This document shows positions 33,182 to 43,070 of a stretch of DNA of 64,000 nucleotides, one piece after another. The notes below the pieces were generated by a model. The model ran no database searches. It was not told where the DNA came from and saw nothing but the letters and a program-made list of their open reading frames with translations. The stretch's first letter is position 1, and every line of letters begins with the position of its first letter. Origin of the DNA: Oegoconia quadripuncta (taxonomy: Eukaryota > Arthropoda > Insecta > Lepidoptera > Autostichidae); NCBI GenBank assembly GCA_949316235.1, contig OX438745.1, positions 3,415,001 through 3,479,000 of the forward strand, in the 5' to 3' direction. Made by a program: the position numbers and the translations under genes.

Positions 33182-33477
33182 AAATAAAAATCCAATTTCC
33201 AGTACATATATGTAAAACCTAGATGTATTTGACTCCAGGACCAGTGTATTCCATAAAGTTCTTAAAGATATCCCCAAATAGGTTGATCAGGCTATGGTGA
33301 GCGGTTAAATTAGGTTAAGTAGATCAATCATTCATGATTGTTACATGAAATAGTTCGTTTTCGTTATTTAGTTATGCGATCATTAATAACTGGAATTGTT
33401 TTTAGTAGTTAGTAATATTTTAGTATGAACAGGTTTTAGTGTAATTATCCCTATAACTAGCTGTGTGTATATGCTTT
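33182..33477. other. no feature recognised
   Basis: Spacer before the satellite array. Confidence 0.35.
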
Positions 33478-34668
33478 GGTATCATTCTAGAACTAAGCTT
33501 TTAGATATCTATTGTATACGCTTTGGGTATCATTCTAGAACTAAGCTTTTAGATATCTATTGTGTACGCTTTGGGTATCATTCTAGAACTAAGCTTTTAG
33601 ATATCTATTGTATACGCTTTGGGTATCATTCTAGAATTAAGCTTTTAGATATCTATTGTGTACGCTTTCGGTATCATTCTAGAATTAAGCTTTTAGATAT
33701 CTATTGTGGACGCTTTGGGTATCATTCTAGAACCAAGCTTTTAGATATCTATTGTATACGTTTTGGGTATCATTCTAGAACTAAGCTTTTAGATATCTAT
33801 TGTGTACGCTTTCGGTATCATTCTAGAATTAAGCTTTTAGATATCTATTGTGTACGCTTTGGGTATCATTCTAGAACTAAGCTTTTAGATATCTATTGTA
33901 TACGCTTTGGGTATCATTCTAGAATTAAGCTTTTAGATATCTATTGTGTACGCTTTCGGTATCATTCTAGAATTAAGCTTTTAGATATTTATTGTGGACG
34001 CTTTGGGTATCATTCTAGAACTAAGCTTTTAGATATCTATTGTATACGCTTTGGGTATCATTCTAGAACTAAGCTTTTAGATATCTATTGTGTACACTTT
34101 CGGTATCATTCTAGAATTAAGCTTTTAGATATCTATTGTGTACGCTTTGGGTATCATTCTAGAACTAAGCTTTTAGATATCTATTGTATACGCTTTGGGT
34201 ATCATTCTAGAATTAAGCTTTTAGATATCTATTGTGTACGCTTTCGGTATCATTCTAGAATTAAGCTTTTAGATATCTATTGTGGACGCTTTGGGTATCA
34301 TTCTAGAACTAAGCTTTTAGATATCTATTGTATACGCTTTGGGTATCATTCTAGAACTAAGCTTTTAGATATCTATTGTGTACGCTTTGGGTATCATTCT
34401 AGAACTAAGCTTTTAGATATCTATTGTTTACGCTTTGGGTATCATTCTAGAACTAAGCTTTTAGATATCTATTGTGTACGCTTTGGGTATCATTCTAGAA
34501 CTAAGCTTTTAGATATCTAGTGCATACGCTTTGGCTATCATTCTAGAACTAAGCTTTTAGATATCTATTGTGTACGCTTTAGGTATCATTCTAGAACTAA
34601 GCTTTTAGATATCTATTGTGTACGCTTTGGGTATCATTCTAGAACTAAGCTTTTAGATATCTATTGTT
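33478..34668 (+). repeat. 48-bp satellite array, about 25 units, with six-unit higher-order period
   Basis: Near-identical 48-bp units contain ATTCTAGAAC, AAGCTT and GATATC. Because 48 is divisible by 3, one frame stays open for 351 codons (unit YHSRTKLLDIYCIRFG), but this is a by-product. Variant positions (T/I, I/V/G, G/R) recur with a six-unit (288-bp) period over units 3-18. Each unit has a TTCTAGAA core, which is the dimer form TTCnnGAA of a heat-shock element. Confidence 0.95.
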
Positions 34669-34689
34669 TAAGATGTAAAGAGTAATACC

Positions 34690-34985
34690 TAGGGACCAAT
34701 CGTCCAATTTTACAACGGTTTTACCGTTCGAACGGAAGTATTTTTGTTTTGGTTTAGCTGATGTAAAAAATGGTATCGCGCTATTTTTTTGTGTACGATT
34801 ATATCCTTGACGTACAAGTAAAACCAAACCCAAAATTTTTGGAGCTAATCACGAGTATTAAAAAAAAACTAGTTTAATTTTCGTTCAAATGATTAGCGCG
34901 ATGCGAAATGTGCTTAACGTAACGTTTTTGGTTATGGTTTAATTTTGGTATTATCGTTCGAACTTTGCGCGATCGGCCCCCAATT
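34690..34985. mobile_element. candidate MITE with GGGNCCNATCG ends
   Basis: AGGGACCAATCGTCCAATTT at the left and GCGCGATCGGCCCCCA at the right are imperfect inverted repeats, with CCGTTCGAACGG and TCGTTCGAAC inside. It abuts the satellite. Confidence 0.45.
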
Positions 34986-35059
34986 GTGTATACCTTTAAT
35001 ATACATAAATAAATAAACGGACGTGGACGTCTTTCCGCTGATATGATGATATATCAAAC

Positions 35060-35210
35060 AGAACATCTCATGTGACATAGATACATATAGCTTCAGCTTA
35101 TTTCCCGTTGTTGAAGTAGACAGAAACTACTTGCAAATATGATGGCATACTACTTTTGCTACTTCCACTCTCATCAAATGATTCATACACGCTCGTTGAA
35201 ATACTAGATA
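35060..35210 (-). mobile_element. RTE LINE 3' fragment
   Basis: TACTTTTGCTACTTCCACTC and TCATCAAATGATTCATACAC as in the RTE copies at 5990 and 28580. Confidence 0.5.
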
Positions 35211-35239
35211 AAATATGCAATTACGTATAAACCACTTAT

Positions 35240-35690
35240 ATGACCTGTTTGGTGTAATGGTTAGCAACTCTGGCCACTATACCAAAAGGATGCGGGTTCG
35301 AATCCCGCTGGGTTTCTTGCGCCGCTTCTTTTCCCACAGATGATTTTACTTTCCGAAGCGGTAGTAGCTTGGACATACCGACTGACAGATAAATGCAATT
35401 AAACCTTTTTTATTTCCAGTAGATTTAAATTGACATTCAACAAATGATATCATGTATCTTACGTTGAAATAAATGCTTGAAGATTGAAGTTTTTGTGATG
35501 AATACGTACATGTGTACCCGAGTTATGGATGTTTTCATTTATAATAATAAGTGTTTATTAAAAAAAATGTATTTATGTAGTATATCAGCCATCTGGTATC
35601 CACAACACAAGCCTATAGTTGCTTAGTGTGGAACTAGATGGCGCTGTGTGTATGTCTTAGAATATTTTATTTTATTTTAATTTATTTATT
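35240..35690 (+). mobile_element. SINE family C split by a LINE family D end
   Basis: Head TTTGGTGTAATGGTTAGCAA and GCGGGTTCGAATCCCGCTG at 35249-35318. The D-type insertion runs 35319-35493 and ends GCTTGAAGATTGAAGTTT. The SINE body resumes with GTGATGAATACGTACATG. Confidence 0.82.
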
Positions 35691-36191
35691 TTTATATTCA
35701 GATGAGTGAAAACCAAGCAACCTATGAGCTTATACTCGTCTATGGATATTTCAATAAGTCTTTTATACAGAAAAGATGTGGGGATACTGGATGAAAGTGC
35801 ATTATCCTCTTATTTCCATTCAGATGGCACTCAGTTTAAGTGAGATAGAAGATAATCCATAAACGCATAAGTGCATCTCAGTCTAAGAGTAAATTGCATG
35901 GAGTTCATGGAAGCCCTCCATTCTAATTATTGAATTGTAAATGGATGTGTTATACAGATACCCTGTCAATCTATTCTTTAATATTACCAATGTTGTTAGG
36001 CCTAAGTTCATGGAGGGTTACCAAGTCAATGAAGATCAATAGATTGGGAGTTGTGAGACTAACGAACCGATTCGCGAGTCATCCCATTCATTTCTGCAAA
36101 ATGGACAGTCACAGCGAAGGAACAATTCTCCTCTCATAGGTACACAAATATGTAAATACTTGCAATATGTAAATTCATAGGCAACGCAGCT
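35691..36191. other. no feature recognised
   Basis: Short frame 35930-36139 (+) shows no domain. Confidence 0.35.
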
Positions 36192-36218
36192 TTATCCCGA
36201 ACACGTTGTTCGGGATAA
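36192..36218. repeat. short hairpin, 12-bp arms and 3-nt loop
   Basis: TTATCCCGAACA-CGT-TGTTCGGGATAA is perfectly paired. It lies just before a SINE tail; role unknown. Confidence 0.6.
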
Positions 36219-36242
36219 TGCCGCAGGTAGGGATTTTTTTTA

Positions 36243-36574
36243 ATTTTTTTTTATGCATAAAGGGTTGGTACTTTACCTCAATCATACCTGATGTTAAGTG
36301 AAGATGAGGTCGAAGGTGGAAGCGTACTGACCCGGAAACCCCAACACATTTGGGGGACTCGCTATCTTATCTCTGACAACCGGAACACAACAATGTTATT
36401 AACATTGCTGCTTGGCGGCAGATTTAGATAAGATGGTGGTAGCTAGCCAGGCGGACTTTTAAAATGCCCTGCCACCAACCAAACCGAGTACTTCAACACG
36501 TACCCCGCTGGGGATCCAACCCGCGACCTCCGAATCGTAAACTCAATGTTGTTTACATTGAGCCATGGAGGTGT
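36243..36574 (-). mobile_element. SINE family A, full length (reference copy)
   Basis: Left end is the A tail reversed (TTTTTTTTATGCATAAAGGG). The right end, on the minus strand, is a tRNA-like head with ATGGCTCAATGTAAAC (box A region) and GGTCGCGGGTTGGATCCCC (box B). The body includes CTCAATCATACCTGATGTTA and GGTGGTAGCTAGCCAGGCGG. At least a dozen copies or fragments occur in this window. Confidence 0.87.
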
Positions 36575-36891
36575 CTCTTCAGAAACGATACCAAGTCTTA
36601 TCATCACATCAACAGTCTATTAAATCACTACTGAATTTGCATCACTTGGTTTACCCTATGGTTTGAGAGTCGCTTAAAAGCTTACAGAGTAAACAGCAGA
36701 GGAGTCTATCTCTAAGTAGCACTTACTCCAAAGAGTATGCCTGAACTAAATAGTGTCCTTCTTAGAAAAATAATAATGTCTGCTTGACAATTGGTCGTCA
36801 CTTTGACTCACTTTCCTAATTGACGTTATTTCTATTTTGCTATTTCTTTTAATATTATTTTGAATATCAAATCCCCTGTTTTCGTCGTACT
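36575..36891 (+). promoter_or_regulatory. upstream region of the protease homolog
   Basis: No repeat recognised. AT-rich with TTTTAATATTATTTTGAATA about 40 bases before the ATG; no convincing TATA box can be fixed. Confidence 0.3.
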
Positions 36892-37770
36892 ATGGTGCCC
36901 TCATGGCAGCCTATTATCATAATAACTATGGCTGTTCTATCAGACGGATACGATGTACGCAGGAGTGCACAAGAAAGTATGAACGATTGGAAAGTTATAG
37001 AGACGTTGGCAGAGGAGCATCCCTATATTGTGGCTTTGTTGACCAGTCACAAAGACTACATATGTACAGGCACTGTAATCAACAAGCAGACCGTGTTAAC
37101 ATCAGGTACCTGCCTGAAGCGTGATCCACGATTTGTCGCCGTTGGATTAGCAGCGTTTCGCAAAAGCATCAACATTAACAATATCTTCGAGATATCTCAC
37201 ACAATATTACACAGGGACTACACATTCAATTTAAATAATGAGCCGAACGTCACCGATTTGCACAGTAATATCGGTTTGATATTCACAGCCCGACCTGCCT
37301 TGGAGTATTATTTCGACGGCGCTGATATTGGCAGCTATTACGCTTCAGAATTGAAAGAAAAAAGACTTTTAGTTGTTGGTTATGGAAAAATGGCGAGTAT
37401 AGACGCTTTTGTGCTGCAAAAACAGGTCTACCATCAAATACCTTGTATAAATCCGAAGTGGTACTACTGCGTTTGTGGGTTTGAATATACAGCTTATGTG
37501 AAAACGTACGAGGAGAAATTCGGTGACGGAGCGCCTATTCTGTTTGGTGACGACGTGGTGGCCATTGCAGCCACGCCTTGCGGGACTCTTACGTTACCCG
37601 ATTCCGATATGAAGTACAATATTTTCACAGTAATCGGGCCTTATTTGGCTTGGATAGAGCGAGATGAACGTGATCAACCAATTAGCTTTCGAGCGCTCAA
37701 TCAAGCGCGGAGGAAAATGTTTACAAAATATATTTATGTTTTACTATTAATTAGATATATTATTTATTAA
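36892..37770 (+). CDS. non-catalytic serine protease homolog (chymotrypsin fold), intronless
   Basis: A 292-codon ORF with the S1 (trypsin-like) fold but without a catalytic triad. An N-terminal hydrophobic stretch (PIIIITMAVL) suggests a signal peptide and secretion. The activation-site region is degenerate. CTGTVINKQTVLTSGTCL corresponds to the Cys-loop around His57 with His changed to Thr. DLHSNIGLI corresponds to the Asp102 block with Asp changed to Asn. GDGAPILF stands in for GDSGGPL, so Ser195 is lost. ATPCGTL and a C-terminal PYLAWIE helix fit the family. Length is close to a single-domain protease, with an extra basic, hydrophobic tail. The AATAAA at 37770-37775 overlaps the stop. Serine protease homologs act as cofactors or ligands in insect immunity or reproduction; its role here is unknown. 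The absence of introns could mean retroposition. Confidence 0.85.
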   Translation: MVPSWQPIIIITMAVLSDGYDVRRSAQESMNDWKVIETLAEEHPYIVALLTSHKDYICTGTVINKQTVLTSGTCLKRDPRFVAVGLAAFRKSININNIFEISHTILHRDYTFNLNNEPNVTDLHSNIGLIFTARPALEYYFDGADIGSYYASELKEKRLLVVGYGKMASIDAFVLQKQVYHQIPCINPKWYYCVCGFEYTAYVKTYEEKFGDGAPILFGDDVVAIAATPCGTLTLPDSDMKYNIFTVIGPYLAWIERDERDQPISFRALNQARRKMFTKYIYVLLLIRYIIY

Positions 37771-37884
37771 ATAAATTATGTAATTATACCTTTTAAACGT
37801 TTATTAAATCATGCAGCCAATTATACACGATACTGCGCTTCAAAATGTAATTTTTTTAAGCTATTCATAAGCGACGTGTGTTAT

Positions 37885-38045
37885 ATCATTTGTGTTATGT
37901 GTGTCCCACCTGTGTGTTATGTGTGTCCAGTCTTTGTGTTATGTGTGTCCAGCTTTTGTGTTGTGTGTCTAGCCGTTGCGTTATGTGTGTCCAGCCTTTG
38001 TGTTATGTGTGTCCAGCCTTTGTGTTATGTGTGTCGAGCCTTTGT
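37885..38045 (+). repeat. 24-bp minisatellite, about seven units
   Basis: Repeats of TGTTATGTGTGTCCAGCCTT with some variation, starting about 115 bp after the stop of the protease homolog. The Cys/Val-rich open frames here are translations of the repeat. Confidence 0.88.
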
Positions 38046-38436
38046 CCGGATGTTTCTCAGTATACCTATACGTGTTCCGATTAGAGGTAGTTTTGACCAA
38101 CTTCAAAATGGCGGAGGTTCTCAATTCTCAATGAAGAATAAAAAACGACGCTCTAACTTTTTATTTGAGCAGGATAGTTTGCTGATAGTCACGGAACTTT
38201 TCAGCTTCACCGGGCGGGTGGGCGAGCGCGGGAGCTCCGCTCAACAGTTAATTCACAGTGAAATTACTACAGGTCAATTTTTGGAAAGTGTACGATAAAA
38301 TTATTAAAATATTTTTAGCATAATGTAAGCCATTCAGATGTAAGTATACTTGATCATGCCACCACATTCAAAAAGTTTTTCGGTCTCATATTTCTTATTC
38401 TGTAACCAATTTAAGAGTTATTAATCGCCGGCGATA

Positions 38437-38620
38437 ACCGATTAACATTGCTGTTTGGGTGCAGACTTTATATTTTAGATAAGGTGGTGGTAGCTAGCCA
38501 GGCGGACGTTTAAAATGCTCTACCACCAGCCAAGCCGAGTACTAAACATGTACCCCGCTGGGGATTAAACCCGCGACCTCCGATTCGTAAACCCTATGTT
38601 GTTTACATTGCGTCACGGTT
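38437..38620 (-). mobile_element. SINE family A, 3'-truncated
   Basis: From CGATTAACATTGCTGTTTGG to CCGCGACCTCCGATTCGTAA and a head ending GCGTCACGG. Confidence 0.8.
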
Positions 38621-38630
38621 AGGTCATAAA

Positions 38631-38749
38631 GGGCGGGGCCTGGAGCCGCTTACGCATAAGCCCAGGTCCTCCCTAATGCCGAAGGAGGTCGCGACGGCGA
38701 CTGGGGGACGGCGAACGGTACGCGGATGAGTTTCCCCGCGTCAAAAAAA
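38631..38749 (+). mobile_element. short GC-rich retroposed insert with A tail and 10-bp duplication
   Basis: AGGTCATAAA occurs at 38621-38630 and 38750-38759. The insert starts GGGCGGGGCCTGGAG and ends CCCCGCGTC plus eight A. It is either a SINE or a 5'-truncated LINE tip; family not recognised. Confidence 0.75.
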
Positions 38750-38797
38750 AGGTCATAAAAGGGTAAGTACCGTATATGGTTGTATGTACCTACCGTA

Positions 38798-39025
38798 TAC
38801 GACGTATTTGGGGTAGTGGTTAGCAACTCTGACCATTATACCGAAAGGTTGCGGGTTCGAATCCCGCTAGGGGCATATTGTTTGTGTGATGAATACGGAC
38901 GTGTATATCCGAGTTATGGATGTTTTCATTTATAATAAGTATATATTTACGTCGTATATCAACCATCTGGTATCCACAACACAAGCCTATAGTTGCTTAC
39001 TGTGGAACTAGATGGCTCTGTTCTT
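38798..39025 (+). mobile_element. SINE family C, full length (reference copy)
   Basis: GTATTTGGGGTAGTGGTTAG (box A), GGTTGCGGGTTCGAATCCCG (box B), body CCGAGTTATGGATGTTTTCA and CACAACACAAGCCTATAGTT. Confidence 0.87.
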
Positions 39026-40083
39026 GAATGGATGAATAACCAGGTGTTGCTAGTAAAATCACTTGAAAAGTTACAGTACCAATAAAATGACCAATGTAGT
39101 TACTTTTATGTAGGTACTAAGAAAATTTAAAGGAAGATTTTTATTCGAGAATTTAATGGAAATTCGTGGAAATAAGGAATATACGGGACGAAGGACCAGT
39201 ATGGAATGTCGGGAAGAAGGGGATTAGGGGCAAACCTGGTTCCTGTCTGCTCCGCGTGCTCGATGTTATGGACGCAGGCCTCCTCGGTCTTCCGCAGCCT
39301 CCAGACAAGATGATGCGCCTTTTGTACTATTAATTTTACGCGGGACGCGGTTGAATTTCTATTTGCGTGGTTTAACACGGCTGATTTTGCCTTGTGACTT
39401 CAGTGCTGAGTTGGGAGCTCAATCGCGATGCGCTCGACCCGAGTGTCAGAAAAGAAGTGAAGTTTTGGTTACCCCCACGATAGGAAGTGAAAATGAAAGG
39501 AAATTGAGGGTAGGGAATAGTGATGTACCTGTTATAATCGTAATAACGTTTAAATCTACCAGTGTGTATGTCTAAGGATATTTATTTATATTTTATAGAT
39601 CTAATCATACCTCTCATATCATTGTCATCGATGATCTATATTTTCTGAGAATTTCATATTGTTCCATGTTCACGTCAGTCATGTTGGTTCGTTGCAATTT
39701 CTCAGAACATTCGCGTACAGCTTTCAAGAGCTGATATGAAGCCCAAACAACTGACGCCATTTGAGGTGTTTGCTTCCATATTTCGTGATAAGGATTTCAA
39801 GTGGCAATGATATCAATCTCATAGGAAGTCGATGAGTCGACCTTGGATAGTTGGTGAGTGGTTGATTAACTACGTGTACCTACCAATGCAAATTATGAAG
39901 GGTGAGATTATTTTTACTTTCAAAATAAAAAAGTGCGTGTCGAGCCAACCGCAGTAAAGAGTTCAGTATTTGCTCTCACAATATGCGAACTTAAAATGGG
40001 GCTTTCTGTTGTTTCAAAATTATTTTCAAAGGAAAGTAAGTAGGTATATTTTATAAGTTTTTCGACTATTACTCATTAAATTG
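39026..40083. other. no feature recognised
   Basis: Short frames on both strands only; no motif. GC-richer around 39230-39450. Confidence 0.35.
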
Positions 40084-40385
40084 TTTTTTTTTACGCACGA
40101 CGGGTTCGTACTCGACCTCAATCACACCTGATGTTAAGTGAAGATGAGGTCGAAGGTGGAAGCGTACTGACCCGGAAAACCAACACATTTGGGGGACTGG
40201 CTATCTTATCTCTGACAACCGGAACACAGCAATGCTATTAACATTGCTGTTTGGCGGCAGATTTAGATAAGATGGTCGTAGCTAGCTAGGCGGACATTTA
40301 AAATGCCCTACCACCAACCAAACCGAGTACTTAAACATTTACCCCGCTAATGTTGTTTACACCCAATGTTGTTTACATTGAGCCT
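40084..40385 (-). mobile_element. SINE family A, box B deleted
   Basis: TTTTTTTTACGCACGACGGG to TTACCCCGCTAATG, then GTTTACATTGAGCC. The GGATCGAACCC block is missing. Confidence 0.82.
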
Positions 40386-40430
40386 GTAGTACCTACTTAC
40401 CTGTAATAGTTCTCCTTATTACTTCCTTAT

Positions 40431-40726
40431 ACCGGATGAGTTTTGTTCCGCCAGGAAAAAAATAGCTCATACATATTAGACAAGTGAAATACAAGTTATT
40501 GGCATAGGTAGTTTAATTTCTCTTTACAACACCGCACGCGCCGGCCGGAGATTGATAATGCGACTGGCGGGATTCGTAGCGTTCCTGTCATGCGAAATTT
40601 TTTTTTAACTCATATTTCCTCCAATTTTTTTAATGATGCTAATTATGTGGATTGGGCTACAAACGCGACCGTCAAATGATACAATGCTTATACGATAATG
40701 GTTTTGACAAAACAAATGAAACTACA
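40431..40726. mobile_element. MITE family G
   Basis: ATACCGGATGAGTTTTGTTC, CGCGCCGGCCGGAGATTG and GGCTACAAACGCGACCGTCA, breaking off at GAAACTAC next to a LINE fragment. Confidence 0.65.
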
Positions 40727-41110
40727 AGTACCAACATTATTATTGAAATCGAAACATTACGGATTTAAAAATGACAGCTTAATTCAATCATATTTAGGAA
40801 ATAGGATACAAAAAGTAGATGAAAAATACGTAAGATCACCAGGATCTCAAGTAAGGATAGGCGTACCACAGGGCTCAATATTAGGCCCTGTTTTGTTTCT
40901 AGTTTACATAAATGATCTGCCATTTATGGTCCAGAGATTGACCGAGATTATACTATTTGCTGATGATACATCTTTAGTTTTTAAAGTTGACAGGAAAGAC
41001 AATGTTCTTGAGAAGGTGACTAGTGCTCTAAAGTCAATTTTACGATGGTTCACAGCCAATAACTTGGTTTTCAATGCTAAGAAAAAAAATGCAAGAAAAA
41101 TAATAATTTA
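40727..41110 (+). pseudogene. LINE reverse transcriptase fragment with intact palm motifs
   Basis: Reads LLLKSKHYGFKNDSLIQSYL, RIGVPQGSILGPVLFLVYIN, FADDTSLVFKVDRK and WFTANNLVFNAKK. GVPQGSILGP and FADD are RT motifs 4 and 5. About 125 codons in one frame, truncated at both ends. CR1/Jockey-like by eye. Confidence 0.85.
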
Positions 41111-41460
41111 CTAGAATTTATAACATTTTGACAGGTCCTCTGGCAAGAATTAGCGACAATTCGACAAGTTTATAATGGCGTATTGACAATACAATTGTAA
41201 TTATGCGTTTCATAAACGACAATAGTCAGAATATCGTCGACAATTCTCCGATTTTCATTGTCACTTGTAAATTTTGTTTTATGAACGATTACGATTGTCG
41301 TGACAATTTAACAAACTTGTCGGCTTTTCCGATTACAAACAATAATATGTCAGTCGAATTGTCACCTGTCACTGACAAATTGTAAGAGGACTAAATTATC
41401 ATGTCGCCCTTTTTGAGTGCTGGTAGTAAAAAGGACTTGCCTAAATTTAGTTTGCTTGCG
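41111..41460. other. segment rich in GACAAT/ATTGTC words
   Basis: GACAATT, ATTGTCG, TTGTCAC and similar words recur on both strands more than ten times. Possibly a MITE with internal repeats. No gene. Confidence 0.4.
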
Positions 41461-41469
41461 CCATCCGAA

Positions 41470-41656
41470 TCAACACCATTGGGGTCGATTCGGATGTACA
41501 CCAACTAAACTGAACTAAACTGAACTAAACTAAACTAAAACCAGTTTTGATGTGGTGCCGTCGTATCCTACTGTTCCAGGGAGAAAGAGACAGTACTACT
41601 TTAAAACTGGTTTTGGTTTAGTTTAGTTGGTGTAAATCCGAATGGACACCATTGTC
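41470..41656. mobile_element. palindromic MITE family E
   Basis: GGTCGATTCGGATGTACACC... and ...GGTGTAAATCCGAATGG. AACTAAAC arms around a GGGAGAAAGAGACAGTACTA loop. Copies at 42376-42512 and 59730-59876. Confidence 0.75.
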
Positions 41657-42099
41657 TCTATGTTGAATCCCATTACATAGTTGTTTAAATACTTATCGAC
41701 AAAACTAGGTTATCCTAAAGTCGGCGCCTTTGATGAAGAACAATAAATTTAAATGCTTAAAAATAAGTAGCTGCCATAAACATTATAGCAACCGGTCATC
41801 CAAAGTGATTACAGGACTTACGTTATCTGATCCAGTAGCAAACGTTGCTTATCTAAAACGAGAGGATTTAGATAAATCAAGATTAGCAACGGTCGAATTA
41901 AGTGCTTATTATGTAAATTTGTTATAAAGTAATCTACACCCCCAGACAGGTACTGCAACTAAGTTTAATTGTCGTTCTATTTGAAAATAGCCATGTGGTG
42001 ACACAATTACATTTGCGGACGCCCAAAATTGCATCGGTGAACGTGGTCACGCTCTCGCATGGTAAAGTAAAAAAATAAAGGTCGGTTATATGCATACAA
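41657..42099. other. no feature recognised
   Basis: AT-rich spacer with short frames. Confidence 0.35.
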
Positions 42100-42230
42100 T
42101 GCAATGCAATACAAATATCCTTTATTGTACACCAACAGTAGTTACAGAATATTGTAGGTACAATGGCGGCCTTACCATTGGAAGTGATTTGTTCCATTCA
42201 CCCACTGGGTAAAAGGAGTAGGTAGATAAT
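42100..42230 (-). mobile_element. CR1-like LINE 3' UTR fragment
   Basis: AATGCAATACAAATATCCTT, TATTGTACACC and GGTACAATGGCGGCCTTACC. Confidence 0.55.
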
Positions 42231-42293
42231 ACTAATTGTAGTTAGGTAAAGAATTTATGACTCTTATTACAGAAAATAGACTATTAACGCAGA

Positions 42294-42715
42294 TAGACCT
42301 TTTTGATGTAGTGGTTAGCAACTCTGACCACTATACCTAAAGGTTGCGGGTTAGAATCCCGCTAGGGGCATAATAGTGTCGATTCGGTTGTACGCAAACT
42401 AAACTAAAATCAATTTTAAAGTAGGTCTGTCTTTTTCCCTCTGGAACAATATAATGTGACAGCACCAGTCTAAATCTGGTTTTAGTTTAGTTCGTGTGCA
42501 ACCGAATCGACACCAATGTTTGTGTGATGATGATGAAGACGGAATGTGTACCCGAGTTATGGATGTTTTCATTTATAATAAATATACAAAAAAAACGTAT
42601 TCATGTAGTATATCAACCATCTGGTATCCATAACACAAGCCTATTGTTGCTTACTGTGGAACTAGATGACGCTGTGTGTATGTCTAAGGATATTTACTAT
42701 TTATTTATTAGTATA
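42294..42715 (+). mobile_element. SINE family C split by MITE E
   Basis: Head TTTGATGTAGTGGTTAGCAA to CCGCTAGGGGCATA, MITE E, then the SINE body from ATGTTTGTGTGATGATG to AGATGACGCTGTGTG. Confidence 0.85.
42376..42512. mobile_element. palindromic MITE family E nested in SINE C
   Basis: GTGTCGATTCGGTTGTACGC and its partner GCAACCGAATCGACAC, arms of about 55 bp. Confidence 0.8.
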
Positions 42716-42764
42716 GATATAGTATGTATAAATACTGTAAATACTGCATAAAGATATCTTTATT

Positions 42765-42842
42765 TTAGGTTAGCACTTGACCTCAATCAAACCTTGTTAA
42801 GTGAAGATGAGGCCGAAGATGGAAACCTATTGACCCGGAAAC
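42765..42842 (-). mobile_element. SINE family A, portion left of the hAT-like element
   Basis: GCACTTGACCTCAATCAAAC to TGACCCGGAAAC. Continues at 47825. Confidence 0.85.
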
Positions 42843-42964
42843 CAGGGACTGAATGCGGTTACGGTATAAGGTTAAGGTACTTTAAAATCATAACGATACC
42901 CTTGTTTTATAAAGGTAGGGCCATACCGTTATTTAACCTTTTCGCGATTTCGGTACCGAAATAT

Positions 42965-43070
42965 GGAGAAACGCGGGTGGGTTCGGGGCGGGGGTATGCG
43001 CGCGAGGCCCGCGGAGAGGCGCGCGGGCGCGGGGCGGGGCGCGGCCGCAGCGCAGAGACACGTACAAAGT
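42965..43070. other. GC-rich subterminal block of the hAT-like element
   Basis: About 100 bp made almost only of G and C (GGGCGGGG, GCGCGCG, GCGGCCGC) inside an otherwise AT-rich window, 120 bp from the left end of the element. It could be a subterminal transposase-binding or promoter region. No gene seen. Confidence 0.5.

Noticed and set aside
33465..34520. 351-codon open frame with 16-residue repeats
   Set aside because: It is the translation of a 48-bp satellite; the unit length is a multiple of 3, so a frame stays open by chance until one unit mutates CTATTG to CTAGTG.
33478..34668. CRISPR-like array
   Set aside because: Direct repeats have no spacers and the sequence is clearly eukaryotic.
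37876..38298. 140-codon Cys/Val-rich frame
   Set aside because: Most of it translates the 24-bp minisatellite; the rest has no recognisable domain.
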